NCBI GenBank assembly: GCA_900169235.1
Contig: FWCC01000114.1
Span: forward strand, 107,431 to 171,430
Length of the DNA: 64,000 nt
Reading direction: 5' to 3'
Source of the DNA: Zarea fungicola
Taxonomy: Eukaryota; Ascomycota; Sordariomycetes; Hypocreales; Cordycipitaceae
Each line of letters starts with the position of its first letter. The stretch's first letter is position 1. Shown here in pieces: positions 8,999 to 19,630 of this stretch. Below the pieces are notes generated by a model that saw nothing but the letters and a program-made list of their open reading frames with translations, was not told the DNA's origin and made no database searches. Both the position numbers and the translations under genes were made by a program.

Positions 8999-11300
8999 AT
9001 GGAGAACCAGCAGGCCAGCCATGCGGAATGCGACGTGCCCGCCAAGGATCCACTGCCTACCAGCGCTCGTGGCGATCGTGTGAAGAGGGCATGTTCGGAA
9101 TGCAAGCGCCGCAAAGTCAAGTGCGACGGTAGAGACCCATGCTACTATTGTCAGTGGTACAAACATCCCGAGCGTTGTGCATACCCACAATTAGTCCCGA
9201 GACATATTTTGACTCGCGAGTGAGTAGTCCCTGCAGTTTTACCGGAGGTACGCTGTCTTGTTGAATTCTTTCCATGCCATGAAACTGACTTACCTCCGTG
9301 TTTAGAGCAGTGGATATCATTAGGAAGAGGTTGAACGATGCCACAGGTGTGCTTGGGCGCCTATTCCCAAAATCTACACTGGATGATCTCATCCCTCTTT
9401 CACGAGAGGCACTGGAGGCTCTCCTGAATGAAAGTCATGCAGGCGCTCACGGGCCATCAGCGGCAGCGACTAGTACCGCTGGCGGCAGCAGTCTGTCACC
9501 ACAGAGTGCACGCGTTAGTGGCTACAGCCAATCGACCGGAGGAGCCTTTGAGTATTATGAGTCTGGGGAGAATCTGGAGGGAGCCGAAGCTGTTGCAGAT
9601 GATGTCAATGCTTTGTCGCTAAGACAAGGACGTACTTCCTCCTACGTGGGGCCATCATCAGCGACATCAGGCCTGCGCGCATTATTGAAGATTGCTTCGG
9701 ACTTTCGACTGGCTAGGCCAGAGCAAGGTAATCCGCAAGAAAGCTCTGTGTATCCTCGTCCTTCGCCAATCCAAGTTGCTGAGCCAGCCGCTGAGCTAGC
9801 CACCGAGCCAGCCGCAGTAGCCAGGGTCGTATGCAGTCCACAGAGGCTGGTAGACGCATATTTCTACCATATTCACCCTTCAACACCAATCCTCGATGAG
9901 CGCTATTTCCGATCGACATTTGAATCTAATGAACGAGATGATTCTGCGTGGCTGGCGCTACTGCACATGGTCTTTGCCCTGGGAACCATTGCGTGTACAA
10001 AATCTGACTCCAATGAGGACATATACCACTATAAAATCGCAAAGTCACACCTTGGACTTGATTCTTTCGGCAGCGGCCACATCGAGACATTGCAGGCGTT
10101 GATCCTCATGGCGGGATGGTATCTCCAATATCGCAATCGGCCAAACATGGCATCCGCAATTATGGGCGCCATTTTCCGAATGGCTAACGCATTAAGCCTA
10201 CATCGAGAGCTCCCAGGAGAGGAGACTCCTCATAACCGGCGAGAACGAGAGCTGCGCCGAAGAATTTGGTGGAGCATAGTAGTGCTTGATGCAGGCGAAG
10301 CAACTACGCTTGGTCGCGTCGCGAACACGAATCTATTTGACCTCAAAGTAAAACCGCCCAGAAACATTGACGACTTGGTAAGTTAAAATCAAATAGGCCA
10401 CTGAACAGGAGATTTATCTAACATTACTAGTCGGGAGAAATCGCAACTGGACCAGGGCTATGTTCCGTGCTTCTCGCCGAAATCGACTTCTCCAAGCAAG
10501 CTAGCAAGATTCAGGATCGTCTAATCTCCGATTCAAATCTCAACTTTGCAGAAACCGTGACATTGGATGCCCATCTTACATACTGGTTTGATACCCTGCC
10601 ATCATTCCTTCGTGCTGGTGACGAATCCTCATCATCACTACTGCAGCCACGACTATCACTCAAGTGGAAATACCAAAACCTGCGCATTATCCTCTACAGG
10701 TCCACCTTGACGGAGGCAACCCTTCGCCGCGTGACATTTGAAGATCTAAATAGCGAACAAAAGGTCTGTGTCAGGAAGTGCCAGTCTCTTGCCGGTGAGG
10801 CAATTAATAATATCGCTACGGAATGGACAGAAAATCAGTATTCGGGCTGGCCAGCGGTCTGGTATTTATTCCAGGCTTGCACGATTCCGTTATTAAGCCT
10901 TTATGGGATGGACAGTGATACACAGCAGATTCAAACATGGAACCGGCAAGTCCAACAGGCAATCCAGCTTTTCAAAGACATGGCGTCTTGGAGCATTGCC
11001 GCAAAGCAGACTCATGAAGTCATATCATTCCTTTATGAGACTTATCGGGAAAACCAAGGAGCTCATGAGTATCTACTCAGGATCCCTTCGGCCGTTGTCC
11101 GCAATGGATCATTGAACCATCCTCAAGCCAGACTACCGCCGTCATTCAATCAAATTCCGGTAGAGTGGCCTGCTTGGGACGATATAATCAACGTGCCTGG
11201 CTTGGAGTCCCAAATATCTGCCTTTCCAAATTTAAACCTCCCGGAACTTGGCTCCTGCTTAAATATGTGGGACGCGCCCGAGGCGTTGGCACATGTATGA
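8999..11300 (+). CDS. Zn2Cys6 transcription factor with fungal-specific TF domain
   Basis: Three exons: 8999-9219, 9306-10377 and 10431-11300. Introns are 9220-9305 (GTGAGT...TTAG) and 10378-10430 (GTAAGT...CTAG, branch CTAAC). They join to a 720-aa protein. The binuclear zinc cluster is complete, with Cys at 32, 35, 42, 48, 51 and 60 and the usual basic KRRKVK between Cys35 and Cys42. The start at 8999 gives the usual short lead; an upstream in-frame ATG at 8864 is less likely. The middle region (about 210-450) matches the fungal-specific transcription factor domain: AYFYHIHPSTPILDERYF, the TLQALILMAGWYLQ helix, and RELRRRIWWSIVVLDA. It is presumably nuclear. Its position beside the transporter, dioxygenase, dehydrogenase and Dabb genes makes it the obvious candidate local regulator, which is inference. 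Confidence 0.92.
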
Positions 11301-12825
11301 GGATTAGGATTGTATTGGCCGCGGAAATCCACCGCACACGACGTGATAATTTTTACTCGTTGGAGACTCGGTCCGACATTTGCGCCACAGAACCGGCTCA
11401 CCGGGACCCGACTTGACATTTACAGAATCTACCTGCCTAATGCGCGTGGATGGCGCAAGCCTACGGAGCAACTTCATCTGACTGGTGGCTGAGATAAGGG
11501 CTCTTCGAACCGGGCGGACCGCGGCGGACATTCTGACACGATATCAGCCAAAAATAACATCCGCTGACATCTTATGACCGCAGATTTCAGAAATCTGTTT
11601 GAACAATCCAGCATTTAGGAGCAGCGCTGTTAGAGTCGAGATGTTGATTAAAGTGCAAACTTTGTTCAATAACAGTGCAACCAAGCCCTGATCAGCAGGA
11701 CGCAAGGAAGCAAGGAAAGAGAAAACAACAGTAAACAGTACATGGCAGATGGACAGTGACTGCTCTGGAGCCCCATCAACCCTTGTAGCTATATAACTGA
11801 CTTGGTCGTCGCTGTACTGGGCTTGCATCCCGAAATGTCGCACGGATATTATCAACCAACTATAAAATTAAGCTCCAGCACGTTTTCCCTTGACCTATTC
11901 CATCCTAGGCGCTACGGGAATGTGAAAATACCCGACACACCGGAATATTCTGGCAAGGCAGCCGATACGAGATTCATGCAGAAGTTCCATAAGCCCGCCC
12001 GGCATTGGATAGTCTCACAAATTTACTAAACTAGAATTACCTTATCCCATTTATATCGCGTGAAACTAACGCGATGGAGGCTAGTGATGATCGGCCAAGT
12101 CCCACCAAGAAGCGACAGAATAATGGCTTTTAGCCGCAATTCGATCAAGGCACATGGTTGAATAATGTGAAATCTGATATCTGAAAGTTTAAGCTGAATG
12201 ATTCATGATATATTTGCAGCAAGTGCCACTATCCTTCACAGCCTCGGGTAAGCGCGGCGGGTACCAGTACCGTCGGGGAAGCTCGGTGAAGAGTCAAGTT
12301 ACTGATAGCCAATGAGTAGGCAATTTTGTTGTGACCGGTTAAGAGCCTTTCAAAATAGTCAAAATAAGAAATTGAAAAGTTTTATAGCTTTATACAGGTG
12401 CGTTTGGCTTGTATATATGTTAGTTATTTATTGAGAGATTTGCCAACTTGGGACTGTACAACGGTTGGAATGGAATGTCCCCGGCTGCTCAAGGTATTCC
12501 GTATAAAAGTTTACGACTATATGTGACTGCTTCGTTTGATAATCCCCGATAAATCACTGCTATATCCATCCGAACCCCATGCTCGGTTTATTGGGTCCTA
12601 GTAAATTGCCTCCCCGGAGTCCTCTCTACCGACTCTGTGATGGTTTTGGTCTGGAACGGCAGGAATGATTATGGGATCCATCGAACCCAAACCCACAGCA
12701 AGTGGTAACTTGCTTGTTATAAATAGGTACCAGAACCTCCTTTCTATTCGAAGATGTCGCTTATAGACCATCCAATTTCATAGCTTTCGTTGATTCACCC
12801 TACATTGATCAAACTTGTGCTCACC
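11301..12825. other. Intergenic, mostly featureless
   Basis: 1.5 kb with only short chance frames on either strand. The right end carries the promoter of the NPP1-family gene, including a TATA box at 12718-12725. A palindrome CTCCCCGGAG lies near 12613. No gene is supported. Confidence 0.6.
12718..12725 (+). promoter_or_regulatory. TATA box of the NPP1-family gene
   Basis: TATAAATA, 101 bp before the ATG at 12826. Similar TATA sequences stand at comparable distances before other secreted-protein genes in the window. Confidence 0.6.
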
Positions 12826-13815
12826 ATGAAGTCAATTCTTTACGTCAAGGCTGCCATTTTGGCGCTTACTACGGTTGTCCGAGCCAACGATCCTGTCCCT
12901 GGCTCTTTCTTCCGGAACAACAATGGCTTTCAGGCTGCTCAACTGGCTGCTCCCGCGTGGTATATGGCGGACGGCACCTGCATGGCCTCCGCCGCTGAGG
13001 ATGGCCACGGTAACCAGATGGGTGGCCTTGATGCGGACAACTGCAACATCCTGAAGCTCAACAATCACTGCCCTCAGCAGCCCCCGTCTACCGGGCAGAG
13101 CACTGTGTACCACAACATTCCCGGACAGCCGTGGGAATTCGTTCCTGTAAGAAGAATACCATCCTCACTCCTCGCGACTTACACGGCCAACTAACGCCAC
13201 GTTTTAGACCTACTACAATGTCGTTCAGTGCGACGGAGACAGATGGGACATCATGTACTACGTGTACTTCCCGAAGGACACTGGCCACAAATACGACTGG
13301 GAAGGCATCACTGTCCAGTTCAGGCAGAATGGAGGTGACACCTACGTCCGTGACACTGTTGTTATGGAACAGGGTACGTTTACTACAGACCGGCAATGCC
13401 ATTTGTTAGAAAAAAAGCTCACTCTCCTTTCAGATGGTAAACACAAGCACATTGGCTGGAACGACGTCAACGATACCTTTGACAAGTAAGCTTCCTGCAC
13501 ACTGATGCCTGACATAAACGCGTTGGGTAGCGCAGACTAACAACTCTATGCAGTGTCGATGGAATTGGCAAGTTTGCAAACAAGGGCATGAACCATGGCA
13601 TGTTCTACTTTGGCAAGTTCCACCACCCAGTTCACCATGATTGGCACACTGGTTCCTTCAAGAACACTTGCCCGCCCACTTCCGACGATGATTACCGCAG
13701 CCCCGACTACCAGTGGTGGTCCGTCTCGAACCTGCGCCACGTTAGCGTTCTGAACCCAAACTGGAATTGGGGCCAGGCCTCGTCCCCTGCCAACGCCAAT
13801 GTCTGCCTGTTCTAA
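12826..13815 (+). CDS. NPP1/NLP family secreted protein (necrosis- and ethylene-inducing-like), variant heptapeptide
   Basis: Four exons: 12826-13146, 13208-13373, 13434-13485 and 13554-13815. Introns are 13147-13207, 13374-13433 and 13486-13553, all GT-AG, together giving 266 aa. The protein opens with a hydrophobic signal peptide of about 20 residues. NPP1-family proteins are secreted; many bind plant sphingolipids and are cytolytic to dicots, while others are non-cytolytic. The family's central heptapeptide (GHRHDWE in cytolytic members) appears here as GHKYDWE at residues 133-139. The Asp and Glu that help bind the metal are present, but the second His is Tyr. The region after it is rich in His and Trp. 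The family call rests on the heptapeptide context, the preceding IMYYVYFPKD-like strand and the overall length. Whether it is active cannot be judged. It is an isolated gene with a strong TATA box. Confidence 0.82.
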
Positions 13816-14079
13816 ATTTGAGAGCAATGCTGGAGCCAATAGCTTTGTGATTACCGAGCTGAGAATAAAACCAAGGTGATTGGACGCACAACTGGCTCTA
13901 GAGGAGCAACAAGACGGAGCATTTCACCAAGTGTACATTCACCTTACATAGCATGTATAGAAGATCAGTGTAAGCAAAAACTTGTGATTTAGACTGAGAC
14001 TCTAGGACGGAAGTTTACACGCTAGTTTAAGATTTACGTGCGTTAATGTTTTATCAAAGTCCTCCCTGTAGAATTGCCA

Positions 14080-15570
14080 CTAGTTCTTCCACTCGCCCGC
14101 AATCCAGCGGTTGAAAAAGTCGGCAGAGACCTCGGGCTGGTCTCCGGGGACCATGTGTCCGGCAGCGTAGATTTGCATAAAGTTAAAGTTGCCCGAATGC
14201 TTCAACTTGCCATACTCCTTGCCATTGCCACCGAGTCTCAGGGGCACAACAGTAGCCTGGTTAAAGGCGGTTTTCCCTGGCCACTCCAGCGCCTCCGTCC
14301 AAGCGCGGTTGCCGAGCCAGTTGCAGATGTAGTCAGCGTCACCGGCGTATACGAGGACAGGGATCTGCTTGAGAAGGCCAGGGACAGTTCGTTGGATGGG
14401 CTTCATCCAATCGCCCGTCTGGTCAAAGGCGCGGTGCACAGTACCGCTGCACTCGGACCAGGACACTTCGACACCGAGCGCCTGTTTTGTGGTGTTGGAT
14501 TGCAGGAACTCATCGACGTAGTCTGGGGTTCCTTCGCCATTCTTGATGCGAATATCATAGACGTTTTGGCCGCTCTGCTGGTACACGCCCATAACGTTTT
14601 TGTTACAGTAAGACTCGGCGTTGGAACAGGTCACGGCGTTCTCGGTACTATAGCAATCCTGGATACGCCTCTTGCAGGTTGGCAGAGCGTTGTCCATGGA
14701 CTGGCACTGCTGCGTGCTTAAAACAGAGGGGTATCCGCCCTCCCCGCACGCCATGGGGCGATAGTAGTTGTACTGGGTGAGAGGATCGGTCAAGCCATTG
14801 CCAATGAGAACGGATTTGAGGTTGATGTTGCGACTGGGGTGCGATAGAATCTCAGTGGCGGCGACAGGGATGTAGTGACCGGCATAAGATTCTCCGGAAA
14901 TGTGAAAATCCTGCTTGGAGTATTGAGGATACTGTTTGAAGAAGAGGGTGAGAAGGGAGTAGAGATCCTTGGCGCTGGCGACGCTGGTGCCAACATTTTT
15001 GCCGCTGTATGAGAAGCCGGTGTTGACGGGCTGGTCAATAAAGATGACGGAAGCATTGTTGTTCCAAGCATATGGGTTCCGTTTGGGCTTTAGATCCGAG
15101 GTGGGCAGTGTGGCAGGACCAAGCTCGGTGAAAAGACCAAGCATGGAAGAGCAGCCGGGACCGCCGTTGAGCCAAAGTACAACCGGGTCCTTAACAGGGT
15201 CATTGCGAGACTCAAAAAACCCTGTACATTAATTAGCGGCTAACTTCCCATGACAAGCTATTGATACTAGCGATGGTAACCTACAGAAGAAGAGGTGCTT
15301 GTCATTCGTATTGTCGTCAAGGTAGCCGCTCAACTGTTTGACAGTGTCAATTTTGAGGGACGAGGGGTCGGTAATTTTTGAGCGCATGGAGTATTCCGAC
15401 AGGTAGCCGTCGCTTTTGGCCTGATCGACAGATCGTTGACGCAGAATATCAGAACCGTGGATGATGTTGTCCCACTCGCTGTCAGGAATTCGGTGGATGC
15501 GACTGGTAGACTTTGAAGTGCTGGCGGAGGCAACAAGCCCAAACGCCAAAAGAGATGCGTAGAACCTCAT
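14080..15570 (-). CDS. Secreted or vacuolar serine carboxypeptidase (S10, carboxypeptidase Y-like)
   Basis: Two exons, 15570-15285 and 15221-14080, with a 63-nt intron (GTAGGT...ACAG). The frames join at WFFESRNDP to give 475 aa. An N-terminal signal peptide ([16 protein letters not shown]) precedes a pro-region of about 70 residues. The S10 signatures are complete: [12 protein letters not shown] (oxyanion/substrate loop, about 111-122), [10 protein letters not shown] with nucleophile Ser207, [15 protein letters not shown] with the catalytic Asp near 390, and [11 protein letters not shown] with His451. The Cys in GPGCSS and the ICNWLGN segment are typical of the carboxypeptidase Y subgroup. 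The enzyme removes C-terminal residues at acidic pH, in the vacuole or outside the cell. The length is normal after allowing for a short pro-peptide. It lies convergent with the NPP1-family gene (264 bp apart). Confidence 0.93.
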
Positions 15571-16241
15571 TGTGTTAAATCACAATGTAGTTTAAACTGT
15601 TGGAGGAAGAACAGTATATTGTTGAGGCGAAGCAACCACGGAGACCAGGCAGCCGAGTGGTCTTATGCTTGAGCTAGCTGGCACTCTTCATCCTGGTGGC
15701 ATGAATATGTGCTGATAAATTGCGTAAAGTCCTGCTATTAGTGGCTAGTCTGAGTATGCAGTGATGCCAAGAAAATACTACTCTGCTGCATCGACTTTCT
15801 TAACTTGGATTAGCTGTCAGAAGGGAAGTAGAGATGGGGGATTGGAACAAACTGCTGAATTTTTCAATGATGGACTTTTTGCTACGCTTTGTTCTCGCAT
15901 TCCGTGGCTTAAACCGGCAGCTTATAGAGACTTTCTAACATTCTCGTGTACAAGTACTGTACAAAGTTTGCCTCACTACAATGAGTTTGTCCGAGGAAAC
16001 TTCGCCCCAAGTGGGCCAGCCGGTGGCGCAATTTGACTTTATTGATCCATCGTTTTAGCAACTTTCTTTTTTAGGCAACTCTGATCTGGTGTTAAAGTAT
16101 TGACGGACAATTATATTTTATTGTGGGGTGATGTGATCATAGCTGCATAAGTCATTCTTTTACCTGCCCAATATTGCAATGGAAAACTCCCCGGCTCGTC
16201 ACATCGCTGGTGGCCCATGCTTGGCGTGAATACCACCACTA
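15571..16241. other. Intergenic upstream of the carboxypeptidase gene
   Basis: 671 bp holding the carboxypeptidase promoter and the 3' flank of the LysM remnant. A 91-codon plus-strand frame at 15761 has no recognisable features. Confidence 0.55.
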
Positions 16242-16870
16242 TTAAGTCAAGAAAATATTGATACCAACGCAGGCGTTCGCATCAGCCTGTGGGCCGGTAC
16301 ACTGCTCTCCAACCTGCGGGTTCCTGCGGGCAAACTGCTCGGGCGGAATTCCCTGGTACGCTGTGATCTGGTCAAAAGTGTTGCCCTCATAGATGTAATA
16401 GAACTTCTTCCAATAGTCAATTATACCATGCTGCGTAGGCTGCGGCGTCTAAATGCCATTCGGCGGGGATTTCTTCATAACGCCAACGCAGGCGTAGGCG
16501 TTAAACCGGAGGCCGGTGCATTGCCACTGGACGACGTAGACCGCGGTTCAACTTCCGGCCTCCCTACGCAGTTGAAGCGGCCAGTTTTCAATCCGCGGCA
16601 ATCAGCACCCAAAGAAGGATTCTAAGCGGAACATATACGTGGTTACGTGAGACAAGAGGAAGGAACAATACGCTTGCCAATACGTACCCATTCGCTTAAA
16701 TGAGCCAGAGTAATGTAGTTATCGCTCAAGACGGTCTGGCATGATCTCCCAGACTTGTTGTCAAACCACCAGCTGTAGTCCTCAGTTGTATCGGGGTTAA
16801 AGGGCAGGTTGGGCTTACTGCCACGGCCTGCGCTCGTGCAGATAAACCGGCCACATGGCCCGGGACGACG
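16242..16870 (-). pseudogene. Decayed LysM-domain secreted protein gene
   Basis: On the minus strand the sequence encodes recognisable LysM segments in more than one frame. The first part (about 16870-16688) has PCGRFICTSAGRGSKP, then DYSWWFDNKSGRSC and NYITLAHLSEW. A good intron (16687-16622, GTACGT...TTAG) joins it to NPSLGADCRGLKTGRFNCVG. The frame then ends. A shifted frame resumes with CTGLRFNAYACVGV, meets a TAG at 16451-16449, and continues in the same frame through a LysM-like unit (FYYIYEGNTFDQI, ARRNPQVGEQCTG, NACVGINIF) to a TAA at 16244-16242. Most of a middle LysM repeat is missing. No start codon or signal peptide is found, because the upstream frame is blocked by a TAA. LysM proteins of this kind bind chitin outside the cell. 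A frame change, a missing repeat core, a nonsense codon and a missing 5' end argue for a pseudogene. Confidence 0.7.
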
Positions 16871-17364
16871 AGAAGAGTTTTACAAAATGCATGATGGGAT
16901 GGTTAATCCAGTCAAGTTGCGTTTCCACGCTCTCTACAAGTGCCTTCAAGGCTGATTTCAACAATATGTGACTCATGAAATCTCGACTCGGCCTACACGA
17001 CCAAATTTTCTGTAGAGTCTTAGTTTGACGGTTGCAGCATGAGCGAGCGGGTGAACACTATTTGGGCACGCTCCGTTGGCGGAAAGGGGCGGCGCTTGGC
17101 ATATTCCTCATTCGGCTTTTTTTTTCTTTGCTGAGATAAACGAGCGAGCCTTGCCTGGAAAGCTTGGCGTGCTAAGCGGTTTCGGTAGCCGGTTGAGAGG
17201 CCGACGGCGGACCGAGAGAGCAGAATGTTGTGATGGTTTGCCATTGCACCATTGTCACAGCGTCAATGGAGCGCCTTGGTATGATGGAATTAATTGTACA
17301 CACTTGTAGAAGATAAACAAGGCTTTCTCGCCACTTCCACAGCATTTTGGGTATATGTAACCAT
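16871..17364. other. Intergenic between LysM remnant and DUF7136-like gene
   Basis: 494 bp without a recognised gene. It may contain the lost 5' end of the LysM gene, but no signal peptide could be read on the minus strand. Confidence 0.5.
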
Positions 17365-18365
17365 TTATACAAGCACCATGGCCAGTATCAAGCAAACGGA
17401 CCAAAATACTAATGTGCTAGTCTTTGCACCGAGCAGGGCCGCCATGCTCGGCTTCTTCTCGCAGTCTTGTGTAAGGTTCTGCCATGTGCCCTGACTGCAG
17501 TGCCTCATTTTCAGGACAGTGTCCGATATATTCTTGGCTACCTGAGCAGCCATAAACTTGTATAAACAACCTTCCGATTCCTTGACGTCAAATACGGGAC
17601 AGTTGTCCTGATTCTCGATCCCATTGGCGTGTATGGGCTTTGTGAGGATGTCGCTGACGCGGAGCGCGACGGAGTTTCCAGGCTCTGGTTTTGGGCATGC
17701 CTTGATGGATTCCACAATGTCGGGCGCCTTGCCGTCTGGTGAAGTACTGAAATCAAGGCTGTATTTAAAAATCTTAGTAGGGTCGCTCCCTCAGTTTCTC
17801 TCAATTTTCCGTACCATTCGTTGCGCAGCGACGGAGCATGTTCAACTGCTAGTACACGCGAAACTGGTCTGCCGTTGGTGATGTTGGCGAGGGGAATATG
17901 CAAAAATTGTGCTTTAGGTGATAATTCGTCCACTGTCATCATAAATTTGAGATAGGAGAGATAAAAGCTGCGATAACTTGGATCGCCTCTGCCAAACCCT
18001 GCGCTAACCACGGACAGATCGAGAGACATGGGAAGGGGCCAGACGTCGTCGAGGCCCGATACCGCAAGAACCAGAGGGAACCATGGCACCGGTTTCTAGG
18101 TTTCATTTCGAGGAAAGAGCAAATCTACCTGCACCGTCGCCGGCAGGTTTCGCTCACCCAACACAGCTACGGGCCATATTGTGGCGGTGTAAGCGAACAA
18201 AAGGGCGGCAAGAAGCGCATTTTGCTTCTCCCGGGCAACCGTAGAGAGCTGTGGATGCGGCTGTGAGCGGCAAGGAGAAGAAAACCTCAACGATGCAAGA
18301 GTGGCACTAGATTCGCTTTTGTAATGATAGCGAGGTCTTGGCATGTTATTTACAAAAGTGCCCAT
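17365..18365 (-). pseudogene. DUF7136-like secreted/membrane protein gene with one in-frame TAG
   Basis: Two exons, 18365-17815 and 17758-17365, joined by a 56-nt intron (GTACGG...ACAG), give one continuous 315-codon frame. It is interrupted only by a TAG at 18098-18096 (codon 90). A hydrophobic signal-like segment (ALLAALLFAYTATIWPVAVLG) precedes QVDLLFPRNET, the start motif I associate with fungal DUF7136 proteins; a Tyr normally follows and here the codon is TAG. Past the stop the frame continues with PWFPLVLAVSG, then KACPKPEPGNSVAL, DNCPVFDVKESEGCLYKF, a CSQGTWQNLTQDC segment, and a C-terminal hydrophobic helix (STLVFWSVCLILAMVLV) suggesting a membrane or GPI anchor. Homologues of this type are found beside LysM and chitinase genes, as here. 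Whether the TAG is a true null allele, a sequencing error or is read through cannot be decided from the sequence. The family name is from memory of its motif. Confidence 0.6.
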
Positions 18366-18757
18366 AGTGGATGTTCGTGAAAGGGATTATCCGCGGCCTT
18401 CCGACTTGGCGTTTAATACCCGCTTTCGCTTTCACGCCAAGACATGAAGTTTTCGTGCCAAGCCTACAAGCCAGGGAGCTCCTGTTCGCAAAATGAATCT
18501 CGGGCTTGGCTCTTGTAGGCCGAGCCTTGCGCGGTGCTCTGTCAGACCGCCAAGTAGAGCGACAGAAGCTGCCTTATAAAGGCCACATAAGGCCCCCAGC
18601 TATCTGGCTGGAATCCTGGATGTTCTTGCGCATGGGTATTCGTAGACCAGCACATTCACTCACTCGTTACGTAATCATTCCCTTTTCTTTTCCTTTCATT
18701 TTTTCTTGCACGATATTACATTGAACTTTTTATTCCTTCTCTTTCCTGTCGAGTGCC
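18366..18757. promoter_or_regulatory. Bidirectional upstream region of the chitin-related gene pair
   Basis: 392 bp between the DUF7136-like start (minus) and the plus-strand gene at 18758. A TATAAAGG-type box lies at 18575-18582, 176 bp before the plus-strand ATG. A pyrimidine-rich stretch (about 18679-18712) immediately precedes that ATG, as is common in fungal 5' leaders. Confidence 0.55.
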
Positions 18758-19630
18758 ATGAAACTTTTGGCAAAGAGGCATAGAGCCTCTGTGGCCTTTG
18801 CCTTTGCCTTCGCCTTGTTTCAAGACGCAGCCGCTTCAGCTGCAAGAGACTTGTGCCCCATTACTTGCATGGAGTCTGGTTTTGACCGCTCCAAGTGGAC
18901 GGTGGTTGCCAAGCTTGACCAGCTGAAGTCTTGCAGGCGTCCGTTGGTTGTCGACATTCCTCTGCAAGGCAACGTCACTGATGTTCAGCAGATCCGCTCT
19001 TGCAATGTTTGGGCTGCTGACTTTGACATTCCCGAATCGGAAGATGGTGCCGCGACCATGCCCAACGGCGTAGCCCGGGATGTGGAAGCGCAGTTGGCGT
19101 GGACACCCGTCGCCTCTGAGGACGACAACGGCGGCATGATTGCTATGCAGAGCGTGGAGCACCTGCAGAGCTACTTGACCAATGCCAATGGCATCGCCAA
19201 CTACACCACGCTGTTTGCCACCGTGTCTGACACGACGGTTGGCGTCTACGTCGGCGCTCGATTGGCAAACCCCAGCATCGCCGAACAACTGATAAACCCA
19301 CTGCTGGATCTGCTTCGGAGCGAGGGCATCGCTCGTTCCAAGACGGCGCTTGTGCAGACATGCGCTAACCAGACCAGCGAGAGCATCTTTGGTCTCATTG
19401 TCGCTGACAGTCCCAGCTTTGCCACCGTGCACGCGGCTGTCCAGCAATGGTCCAACGGATACTGCGTGGACACAGCTGACTTTGCTAAAACAGAGGCAAT
19501 GTCCGCCAGCGTTGTTACGTTCGACAGCATTGTTACCGCCTCCAACACCCCCAGTAGCGCATCAGTTATGTTGAGGCCTAATTTTTCTTTTTCTTTTTCT
19601 TTTGTTCTTTTAGCACTGTCATTGCTTTGA
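18758..19630 (+). CDS. Stand-alone protein resembling the N-terminal region of killer-toxin-like (subgroup C) chitinases, with GPI-like tail
   Basis: Single exon of 290 aa. A signal peptide (hydrophobic run AFAFALFQDAAASA) is followed by ARDLCPITCMESGFDRSKWTVV. This matches the opening of large subgroup C GH18 chitinases (those related to the Kluyveromyces killer toxin alpha subunit), which begin with a CPxxC motif and a phrase of the SGxDxSNWTVY type. Later segments fit the same region: IQSRTC-like IRSCNVW, LQSYLTNANGIANYTTLFA, GVYVGARL, and a final WSNGYCVDTADF. In the full-length enzymes LysM, chitin-binding and GH18 domains follow. Here the protein ends with a Thr/Ser-rich stretch and a hydrophobic tail (FSFSFVLLALSLL) that looks like a GPI-attachment signal, so no catalytic domain is present. 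Part of the tail is encoded by a TTTTTC microsatellite. It lies head-to-head with the DUF7136-like gene and next to the LysM remnant, which supports a chitin-related origin. Confidence 0.65.
   Translation: MKLLAKRHRASVAFAFAFALFQDAAASAARDLCPITCMESGFDRSKWTVVAKLDQLKSCRRPLVVDIPLQGNVTDVQQIRSCNVWAADFDIPESEDGAATMPNGVARDVEAQLAWTPVASEDDNGGMIAMQSVEHLQSYLTNANGIANYTTLFATVSDTTVGVYVGARLANPSIAEQLINPLLDLLRSEGIARSKTALVQTCANQTSESIFGLIVADSPSFATVHAAVQQWSNGYCVDTADFAKTEAMSASVVTFDSIVTASNTPSSASVMLRPNFSFSFSFVLLALSLL
19582..19604 (+). repeat. TTTTTC microsatellite in coding sequence
   Basis: Repeated TTTTTC units encode alternating Phe-Ser inside the hydrophobic C-terminal tail of the preceding gene. Length changes in the six-base unit would keep frame, but other slippage would alter the C-terminus. 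Confidence 0.8.

Noticed and set aside
16428..16625. Plus-strand 65-codon frame in the LysM region
   Set aside because: It lies antisense to the recognisable LysM segments on the minus strand.
18836..19447. 203-codon minus-strand frame
   Set aside because: Antisense shadow of the chitinase-N-domain-like gene.
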